Below are positions 1 to 4,498 of a stretch of 5,039 nucleotides of DNA, piece after piece. This DNA comes from Xanthomonas translucens pv. translucens DSM 18974. Lineage in GTDB: Bacteria; Pseudomonadota; Gammaproteobacteria; Xanthomonadales; Xanthomonadaceae. The notes under the pieces are model-generated. The model saw nothing but the letters and a program-made list of their open reading frames with translations, searched no databases and had not been told where the DNA came from. Position 1 is the first letter of the stretch; every line of letters begins with the position of its first letter. The stretch spans positions 1 to 5,039 of the forward strand of contig NZ_CAPJ01000381.1 in assembly GCF_000331775.1 (NCBI RefSeq). The letters are read 5' to 3'. The translations under genes were made by a program, and so were the position numbers.

Positions 1-11
1 GTCGAGAGCAT
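1..11 (-). CDS. 5' end of an unidentified leftward gene (partial)
   Basis: On the minus strand an ATG lies at 11-9 and reads Met-Leu-Ser before the window edge, so only three full codons are visible. The start is believable because AGGAG (minus strand, 23-19) sits 7 nt upstream of it, an almost ideal Shine-Dalgarno. The 602 bp between this ATG and galM contain promoter-like and palindromic elements, as expected for a divergent regulatory region. The product cannot be named from three residues. A sugar transporter, regulator or sugar-catabolic enzyme would suit a neighbour of galM, but that is only a guess from context. Confidence 0.55.
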
Positions 12-18
12 CGTGGGT

Positions 19-23
19 CTCCT
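19..23 (-). promoter_or_regulatory. Shine-Dalgarno of the leftward gene
   Basis: Minus-strand AGGAG followed by 7 nt and then ATG at 11-9. This site is the main reason to believe that a gene begins at the left edge. Confidence 0.55.
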
Positions 24-73
24 GGGTCGGTGGGGCGGCGGCGGCCCGCAAGGGCGCCGCGTCGGTGAAGGGC

Positions 74-99
74 TGCATTCGCCGCGTGCGGCGCATGCA
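74..99. repeat. 26-bp near-perfect inverted repeat
   Basis: TGCATTCGCCGC (74-85) and GCGGCGCATGCA (88-99) are inverted copies around a 2-bp centre (GT). Eleven of twelve positions pair; the one mismatch is T79 with C94. It lies 63-88 bp upstream of the leftward start codon. It could be an operator for a dimeric repressor or, if transcribed leftward, a hairpin in the 5' untranslated region. With only 2 nt in the centre the RNA hairpin would open its innermost pairs. The regulator cannot be named from the sequence. Confidence 0.5.
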
Positions 100-161
100 A
101 TCCGATGGAGGCTGGCGCACGCATGACGAACGGTGGCGGTGGCGGCTGGCAGGGCGTGGCA

Positions 162-171
162 GGGGGGGGGG
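162..171 (+). repeat. G10 homopolymer run
   Basis: Ten consecutive G on the plus strand (C10 on the minus strand), about 150 bp upstream of the leftward start codon. Runs of this length are slippage-prone in replication and are also frequent places for sequencing errors. It lies in the presumed leader or promoter region of the leftward gene, not in a coding sequence I can support. Confidence 0.8.
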
Positions 172-245
172 CGGTAGCGGTGCAGATCGCAATCCTTGTG
201 ACCGGTGAGGGTGCGGCGGCACGGCAGCGGGTCCCGGCCATGGTT

Positions 246-288
246 CGAGCATAGGCAGGCCGGCACATTGCGACCAATCACTTAAATC
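246..288 (-). promoter_or_regulatory. Bipartite promoter/operator module, copy 1
   Basis: Read on the minus strand, the block GATTTAAGTGATTGGTCG (288-271) is followed by 15 nt and then CCTATGCTCG (255-246). The same arrangement recurs at 368-410. Within it, TTGGTC (277-272) and TATGCT (253-248) are 18 nt apart, which fits a weak sigma-70 type -35/-10 pair directed at the leftward gene. The AT-rich GATTTAA lies just upstream of the -35, where an activator or an UP element would act. It may instead be purely a regulator binding site; the sequence alone cannot decide. Confidence 0.45.
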
Positions 289-367
289 CTCGCTGCTATA
301 GCCGATTCGCATTGCTGCGGCGGCGGTCCGGCGTCGTGCGTTGCCGTTGCGCTCCCGATGCGCGCAG

Positions 368-410
368 CGAGGATAGGCGCGCGACAGATCGCCGACCAAT
401 GATTTAAATC
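368..410 (-). promoter_or_regulatory. Bipartite promoter/operator module, copy 2
   Basis: Second copy of the module at 246-288, offset by exactly 122 bp and in the same orientation. On the minus strand GATTTAAATCATTGGTCG (410-393) is followed by 15 nt and then CCTATCCTCG (377-368). The first block matches copy 1 at 16 of 18 bases and the second at 9 of 10, while the 15-nt spacer matches at only 3. TTGGTC (399-394) and TATCCT (375-370) keep the same 18-nt promoter-like spacing. Here the AT block is a perfect palindrome, GATTTAAATC. It ends about 200 bp before galM, so it could also act on a rightward promoter. Confidence 0.45.
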
Positions 411-602
411 GGCCTGGCGATATGGGGATTGCAATGATGCGATGCCGCAGATTGCGTGCGGGGATTGCGCCGCGCAGCGCCGTGCAATGGCAGCGGCAAG
501 CGCGCGGCGTGCTGCATCGCTGCAGCAGCGTGCGCGACGATGGCTTGCGGGCGGCTGTGCTGGTTATGCTGCGCGGCATGCGTGGAACGCGCCCACCCAA
601 CC

Positions 603-606
603 AGGA
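603..606 (+). promoter_or_regulatory. Shine-Dalgarno that fixes the galM start
   Basis: AGGA lies 7 nt before ATG 614. It supports this start over the in-frame ATGs further upstream, the first at 422, which would add up to 64 residues that do not look like protein. Confidence 0.6.
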
Positions 607-613
607 CCCCTGC

Positions 614-1666
614 ATGTCATCGATCTTCGGCCAGCTTCCCGACGGTACCGCTATCCAACGCGTGGTGCTGGACAGCGGCGCAGGCCTGCGCGCGGAGCTG
701 CTGACCTACGGCGGCCTGTTGCGCAGCCTCAGCCTGGACACCGCGCGCGGCCGCACCGAGTTGGTGCTCGGCCTGCCGACGCTGGACGCCTATTTGCACG
801 ATCCGGCTTATCTCGGCGTGTTGGTCGGCCGCTTCGGCAACCGCATCGCCGGCGCGGCCTTCGACCTGGACGGACAACGCTACGCGGTCGCCGCCAACGA
901 GGGCACCAATCATCTGCATGGCGGCGCGCGCGGATTCGGGCGCCGGGTGTGGTCGGTGCAGGCGCAGTCCGAGCACCGCCTGCAACTGCACTACGACTCG
1001 CCGGCCGGCGAGGAAGGCTATCCGGGCAACGTGCAGGTCGGCGCCGAGTTCAACGTGCACGGGCGCACCCTGGAACTGGAGTTCGCTGCGCAGACCGATG
1101 CGCCGACTCCGCTCAATCTCACCCATCATCCGTATTTCAACCTGGCCGGCGACGCCAGTGTGGCGGCCGCCGCGCAATGGCTGCGGGTGCCGGCCGACCG
1201 TTACCTGCCGGTGGCCGACGCCGCGTTGCTGCCCACCGGCGAGGTCGCCGCGGTGGCCGGCACGCCGTTCGACTTCCGCAGCCCGCGCGCGATCGCCGAC
1301 AAGGACAGCGCCGCCGATCCGCAGCTGCGCCTGAGCGGCGGCTACGACCATTGCCTGGTGCTGGCCGAACCGCGCGACTGCAGCGCCATCCTGTATTCGC
1401 CGCACAGCGGCGTGGCCATGCGCATCGCCAGTGCGATGCCGGCGCTGCAGCTGTACGAAGGGCATTGGCTGGACCGCCAGCATCCCGGCCTGGGCCGCGG
1501 CGTGTGCCTGGAGCCGCAGGGCTATCCGGATGCGCCGAACCAGCCGGGCTTTCCCGACACCATCCTGCGCCCCGGCCAGGTCTACCGGCACCGCATCGAA
1601 TACCGCTTCGCCGAGGTCGGCGCGCATGCCGATTGGGCCGCGGTGGAGGCGGCGCTGGCCGAGTGA
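614..1666 (+). CDS. galM: Aldose 1-epimerase (galactose mutarotase)
   Basis: Predicted cytoplasmic mutarotase of 350 residues that interconverts alpha and beta anomers of galactose and other aldoses, supplying alpha-D-galactose to the Leloir pathway. The family landmarks appear in order: VGRFGNRI (71-78, substrate-binding Arg73), NHLHGG (99-104, catalytic-type His102), NLTHHPYFNL (168-177, His172 as general acid), GGYDH (242-246, substrate-binding Asp245) and CLEPQGYPDAPNQ (298-310, Glu300 as general base). All key residues are present and the length is normal for GalM. The start at 614 has an AGGA site and begins directly with the beta-sandwich domain. No signal peptide is seen, so a periplasmic form is unlikely. 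The preferred sugar cannot be read from sequence; glucose, arabinose or xylose are alternatives. It converges with the ypjD-like gene, and its long upstream region may carry its promoter and operators. Confidence 0.93.
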   Translation: MSSIFGQLPDGTAIQRVVLDSGAGLRAELLTYGGLLRSLSLDTARGRTELVLGLPTLDAYLHDPAYLGVLVGRFGNRIAGAAFDLDGQRYAVAANEGTNHLHGGARGFGRRVWSVQAQSEHRLQLHYDSPAGEEGYPGNVQVGAEFNVHGRTLELEFAAQTDAPTPLNLTHHPYFNLAGDASVAAAAQWLRVPADRYLPVADAALLPTGEVAAVAGTPFDFRSPRAIADKDSAADPQLRLSGGYDHCLVLAEPRDCSAILYSPHSGVAMRIASAMPALQLYEGHWLDRQHPGLGRGVCLEPQGYPDAPNQPGFPDTILRPGQVYRHRIEYRFAEVGAHADWAAVEAALAE

Positions 1667-1702
1667 GGCGCGATACCGCTCTGCCGGCAGACATCGCGCT
1701 CC

Positions 1703-1772
1703 CTGTAGGAGCGGCTTCAGCCGCGACAGGTTCTAACCGGAGGTCCTGTCGCGGCTGAAGCCGCTCCTACAG
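1703..1772. repeat. Inverted pair of REP units (REPIN-like) between convergent genes
   Basis: Two 28-bp arms (1703-1730 and 1745-1772) are perfect reverse complements around a 14-nt loop. Each arm contains the tetranucleotide GTAG, then GAGCGGCTTCAGCCGCGAC, which has its own small GCGGC/GCCGC palindrome. A GTRG head plus an imperfect palindrome in inverted pairs is the published hallmark of REP elements mobilised by REP-associated tyrosine transposases (RAYTs). No transposase is in the window, so the element would depend on one elsewhere. It sits 36 bp after the galM stop and 36 bp from the stop of the convergent ypjD-like gene. As RNA it would form a very stable stem and may limit read-through or 3' decay, but there is no U tract as in a standard intrinsic terminator. 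Confidence 0.85.
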
Positions 1773-1808
1773 AGGAAGCAGGGCGCTTCCGGGGCTACCG
1801 CGCAGCCG

Positions 1809-2603
1809 CTACTGCGGGTGGCCCAGCACCAGTTCGATCACGAACTTGCTGCCGAAGAACGCCAGCAGCAGCAACAGCATCGCCGCCAGGGTCCAGTGCA
1901 CCGCCTTGATCCCGCGCCAGCCGTAGCGCCAGCGGCCGAACAGCAGCGCGCCGAACACGATCCACGACAGCACGCTGAGCACGGTCTTCTGCACCAGCCG
2001 CTGCGCCAGGAAATCCTGCACGAACAGCACCCCGGTCAGCAGGGTCAGGGTCAGCAGGATGAAGCCGACCACGATGGTGCGGAACAGCAGCGTCTCCAGC
2101 GCGGTCAGCGGCGGCAGCGCGCGCAGCCACGGGTGGAAGTCGCGGCGCCGCAGCGCGCGCTCCTGCAGCCACAGCATCACCGCCAACAGCGCGGCGATGC
2201 CCAGCGTGGCGTAGGCCAGCAGCGCCATCCACGCGTGCAGCTGCAGCCGCCAGTCCAGCACCGGCGCCGGTTCGTGGCCGTGCGAGTGGTAGGCCAGCAG
2301 CAGCGCCGCCGACAGCGGGAACACCACCACCCCCAACGCGGCCATGCGCCCGCTGGCGCCGACCAGCGCGGTCATCAGCGCCATGCCCAGGCTGACCAGC
2401 GACAGCGCGGCGAAGAAGTGCATGTCCGGCCCGCCGGCGGTGTGCAGCGCCACCTGCACGTGATAGCCGGCATGCAGCGCCACCGCCGGCAGCGCCGCAC
2501 ACAGCCAGGCGCGGCTGCGCTCGACCCGGTCGCGCACCACCGAGCCGACCAGCAGGCCGGTGGCGCTCAGGTACAGCAGGGTCGCGACGAGGATCAGGAA
2601 CAT
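1809..2603 (-). CDS. ypjD: YpjD-like inner-membrane protein, cytochrome c assembly (CcsA-like) family
   Basis: Polytopic membrane protein of 264 residues. About eight hydrophobic segments are visible, near residues 2-23, 32-52, 63-83, 87-105, 121-146, 173-194, 207-223 and 235-260. The segment starting LHAWMALLAYA (122-132, His123) resembles the conserved His-containing helix of the CcsA/CcmC family. The C-terminal GWRGIKAVHWTLA followed by a final helix ending FGSKFVIELVL resembles E. coli YpjD, as do the length and the divergent position beside ffh. No tryptophan-rich WWD haem-handling motif is seen, so a role in haem delivery or cytochrome c maturation is unproven; family members are usually annotated only as cytochrome c assembly or inner-membrane proteins. 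The ATG at 2603 has no clear Shine-Dalgarno. A GATATG (minus strand) just upstream could be a -10, but would leave a very short leader. The gene ends in TAG. Confidence 0.82.
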   Translation of the reverse strand: MFLILVATLLYLSATGLLVGSVVRDRVERSRAWLCAALPAVALHAGYHVQVALHTAGGPDMHFFAALSLVSLGMALMTALVGASGRMAALGVVVFPLSAALLLAYHSHGHEPAPVLDWRLQLHAWMALLAYATLGIAALLAVMLWLQERALRRRDFHPWLRALPPLTALETLLFRTIVVGFILLTLTLLTGVLFVQDFLAQRLVQKTVLSVLSWIVFGALLFGRWRYGWRGIKAVHWTLAAMLLLLLAFFGSKFVIELVLGHPQ

Positions 2604-2704
2604 CGCGCCAGTTTCGCATATCGGGCCGGCACTGGTGGCGCGGGTGCCGTGCTGCGCGCGGCGGCGGACCCGGGACGCCGCCGTCTCCGCGATCGTCGGC
2701 GGAC

Positions 2705-2734
2705 GCGGCTACAACAGGCGCGGCTATAATCGGC
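2705..2734 (+). promoter_or_regulatory. ffh promoter: TATAAT within a tandem 15-bp repeat
   Basis: A perfect TATAAT lies at 2725-2730, 32 nt before the ffh start codon, implying a leader of roughly 25 nt. It is part of the second unit of a direct tandem repeat: GCGGCTACAACAGGC (2705-2719) then GCGGCTATAATCGGC (2720-2734), 12 of 15 identical. The first unit carries TACAAC in the equivalent place. No good TTGACA-like -35 is seen at 16-18 nt spacing. The -10 is therefore probably helped by flanking contacts (GGC before it) or an activator. Confidence 0.6.
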
Positions 2735-2762
2735 GACCGTTTCCCGTTTGCGACCCGCCCGC

Positions 2763-4142
2763 ATGTTCGAATCCCTCACCCAACGCCTCTGCGGCACCAT
2801 GCAGCGTCTGCGCGGCCGCGGCCGCTTGACCGAGGAGAACATCCGCGAAGCCACCCGCGAGGTGCGCATCGCGCTGCTCGAGGCCGACGTCGCGCTGCCG
2901 GTGGTGCAGGCGCTGATCGAACGCATCAAGGTGCGCGCGGTCGGCCAGGAAGTGCTCAAGAGCCTGACCCCGGGCCAGGCGCTGATCAAGGTCGTGCGCG
3001 ACGAGCTGACCACGGTGATGGGTTCGGCCGCCAGCGACCTCAACCTCAACGTGCCGGCGCCGGCGATCGTGCTGATGGCCGGCCTGCAGGGCGCGGGCAA
3101 GACCACCACGGTTGGCAAGCTGGCCAAGCACCTGAAGGAAAAGCGCAAGAAGAAGGTGATGGTGGTCTCGGCCGACGTCTACCGCCCGGCCGCGATCGAG
3201 CAGCTCAAGACCCTGGCCGAGCAGGTCGGGGTGCTGTTCTTCCCGTCCGAGGCCTCGCAGCAGCCGGTGGATATCGTCCGCGCGGCGATCGCCGACGCGC
3301 GCAAGTCCTTCGTCGACGTGTTGCTGGTGGATACCGCCGGCCGCCTCGCCATCGACGAAGCGATGATGACCGAGATCAAGGCGCTGCACGCCGCGATCAA
3401 CCCGGCCGAAACCCTGTTCGTGGTCGATGCGATGACCGGCCAGGACGCGGCCAACACTGCCAAGGCGTTCAGCGAAGCGCTGCCGCTGACCGGCGTGGTG
3501 CTCACCAAGACCGACGGCGACGCCCGCGGCGGCGCCGCGCTGAGCGTGCGCTACATCACCGGCAAGCCGATCAAGTTCATCGGCGTGGGCGAGAAGCCCG
3601 ACGGCCTGGACGTGTTCCATCCCGACCGCCTGGCCAGCCGCATCCTGGATATGGGCGACGTGCTGTCGCTGGTCGAGCAGGTCGAGCACCAGGTCGACAA
3701 GGACAAGGCGCAGAAGCTGGCCGAGAAGGTCGCCAAGGGCAAGAAGTTCGACCTCAACGACATGCGCGACCAGCTCGAGCAGATGCAGAACATGGGCGGC
3801 ATTTCCGGGCTGATGGACAAGCTGCCGGGCATGGGCCAGATCCCCGAGCACCTCAAGCAGCAGGTCGCCGGCAACAAGGACGTGCCGCGCATGATCGCGA
3901 TCATCGGTTCGATGACCAAGAAGGAGCGGCGCAATCCGACCCTGCTCAACGGCTCGCGCCGCGCCCGCATCGCGCGCGGCTCCGGTACCCAGCCGGCCGA
4001 CGTCAACAAGCTGATGAAGCAGTACCAGCAGATGGAAAAGATGATGTCGAAGATGGCCGGCGGCGGCATGAAGGGCCTGATGCGCGGCATGAAAGGCATG
4101 ATGGGCGGCATGGGCGGCCGCGGCGGCCTGCCGTTCCGCTGA
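2763..4142 (+). CDS. ffh: Signal recognition particle protein Ffh (SRP54 GTPase)
   Basis: The 459-residue GTPase that, with 4.5S RNA, binds signal sequences of nascent membrane proteins and delivers ribosomes to the receptor FtsY. The N domain helical bundle occupies about residues 1-90. The G domain shows G1 GLQGAGKTTT (107-116), DVYRPAA (138-144) in the SRP-specific insert, G3 DTAGR (190-194), G4 TKTD (248-251), then DARGGAAL (253-260) and the GVGEKPD region (274-280). The methionine-rich M domain starts near 325. It holds the finger-loop stretch LPGMGQIPEHLKQ (364-376), the 4.5S RNA-binding segment SRRARIARGSG (398-408), and a Gly/Met tail ending GGRGGLPFR. Length is normal for bacterial Ffh. 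The ATG at 2763 is chosen because MFESLTQRL matches the family N terminus; an in-frame TTG at 2748 would add five unlikely residues. No Shine-Dalgarno precedes the ATG. Expected to be essential. Confidence 0.98.
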   Translation: MFESLTQRLCGTMQRLRGRGRLTEENIREATREVRIALLEADVALPVVQALIERIKVRAVGQEVLKSLTPGQALIKVVRDELTTVMGSAASDLNLNVPAPAIVLMAGLQGAGKTTTVGKLAKHLKEKRKKKVMVVSADVYRPAAIEQLKTLAEQVGVLFFPSEASQQPVDIVRAAIADARKSFVDVLLVDTAGRLAIDEAMMTEIKALHAAINPAETLFVVDAMTGQDAANTAKAFSEALPLTGVVLTKTDGDARGGAALSVRYITGKPIKFIGVGEKPDGLDVFHPDRLASRILDMGDVLSLVEQVEHQVDKDKAQKLAEKVAKGKKFDLNDMRDQLEQMQNMGGISGLMDKLPGMGQIPEHLKQQVAGNKDVPRMIAIIGSMTKKERRNPTLLNGSRRARIARGSGTQPADVNKLMKQYQQMEKMMSKMAGGGMKGLMRGMKGMMGGMGGRGGLPFR

Positions 4143-4168
4143 GCCCCCTCACAGCGCTTGGAAAGTAG

Positions 4169-4190
4169 CCCCTTTCCCCCGGGAGAGGGG
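4169..4190 (+). terminator. Candidate 3' hairpin of ffh, without U tract
   Basis: CCCCTTTCCC and GGGAGAGGGG can form a stem of 9-10 pairs including one T-G wobble, 26 nt after the ffh stop. It is followed by TTGGGGG rather than a run of T, so it is not a canonical intrinsic terminator. It may still stabilise the 3' end or act with Rho. Confidence 0.3.
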
Positions 4191-4202
4191 TTGGGGGAGG
4201 GG
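4181..4202 (+). other. G-quadruplex-type motif in the ffh 3' region
   Basis: Four G tracts of 3, 4, 5 and 4 G are separated by loops AGA, TT and A, meeting the usual G3+N1-7 pattern. The motif is on the coding strand 39-60 nt after the ffh stop, so it would also be present in the mRNA. It shares bases with the right arm of the preceding hairpin, so the two structures would compete. Folding in the cell is not shown by sequence. Confidence 0.45.
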
Positions 4203-4498
4203 CCGGCGGGAAAGCGTCTCGCGGAGTTTGGGCGCACGAGGCCCCGTACCCGCATCCGCCCCTGCGGGGCACCTTCCCCCAAAAAGGCGGCCATGGTCCC
4301 GACGGGAGAAGGAACAGCCACCTCGCCATGCATGGAGAGGCGAGGGTGTGGGGAGGTGACGAAGCCACCTCGTCACCCGTCCCGAGTGCAGCCTTCACCC
4401 CGCGTGCGCCCTGCCTGCCGCACCCCGCAGCCGCCGCGCAGAAACTGGCATCATCCGCTGCGCCATCCGCCACGCCGCCACCGCGGCATCGACCCGCC

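Larger units (their letters stand above)
12..613. other. Long divergent intergenic region without a convincing gene
   Basis: These 602 bases separate the leftward start codon from galM. Short frames exist, for example 43 codons from ATG 123 to TAG 254, but they have no ribosome site or protein-like composition. The region holds a 26-bp inverted repeat (74-99), a G10 run (162-171), two bipartite 43-bp modules (246-288, 368-410), an extended -10-like TGCTATAGC on the plus strand (294-302), and the AT-rich palindrome GATTTAAATC (401-410). It is probably a regulatory region serving both flanking genes. No terminator, tRNA or recognisable riboswitch was seen. Confidence 0.6.
4143..4498. repeat. 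Hairpin-rich interspersed-type element between ffh and the NMO gene
   Basis: This 356-nt gap has no convincing gene. It contains a chain of inverted repeats: 4169-4178 with 4181-4190; GCCCC TGC GGGGC (4258-4270); CCTTCCCCC (4272-4280) with GGGAGAAGG (4304-4312), one mismatch; CCTCGCC (4321-4327) with GGCGAGG (4339-4345); and GGTGACGA (4355-4362) with TCGTCACC (4370-4377). The phrases CATCCGCCCCTGCGGGGCACC and GGGAGAGGGGTTGGGG, read piecewise, resemble intergenic repeats that I recall from xanthomonads and other proteobacteria; that identification is from memory. From about 4380 to 4498 nothing further is recognisable and no clear promoter for the next gene is seen. Confidence 0.5.

Noticed and set aside
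123..254. 43-codon plus-strand frame (ATG 123 to TAG 254) spanning the G10 run
   Set aside because: Gly-rich low-complexity product, no ribosome site, and it overlaps likely regulatory DNA; not supportable as a phase-variable gene.
294..302. Extended -10-like TGCTATAGC as a rightward promoter for galM
   Set aside because: No -35 at a suitable distance and GCTATAGC is itself palindromic, so strand and function are ambiguous; noted only in the intergenic entry.
306..330. HrpX-type PIP box (TTCGB-N15-TTCGB) starting at TTCGC 306-310
   Set aside because: No second TTCGB half at the required 15-nt spacing here, nor after the TTCG occurrences at 78 or 245.
241..410. Tandem small RNAs driven by the duplicated modules
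   Set aside because: The leftward stretch between the two modules has no hairpin followed by a U tract, so no sRNA terminator supports discrete transcripts.
422..613. N-terminal extension of galM starting at the ATG at 422 (64 extra residues)
   Set aside because: The extra residues are Arg/Cys/Ala-rich and unlike GalM, the family length is reached from 614, and ATG 614 has its own AGGA ribosome site.
442..1758. Long overlapping plus-strand frame across galM, and the minus-strand frames inside it
   Set aside because: Arg/Ala/Pro-rich shadow frames created by high GC; galM with all its catalytic motifs occupies this stretch.
1818..2729. 303-codon plus-strand frame opposite the ypjD-like gene
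   Set aside because: Gln/Arg/His-rich composition typical of an antisense shadow; the minus-strand frame encodes a coherent polytopic membrane protein.
2724..3851. 375-codon minus-strand frame opposite ffh
   Set aside because: Antisense shadow of ffh, rich in His/Gln/Leu/Ala with no domain; Ffh motifs are complete on the plus strand.
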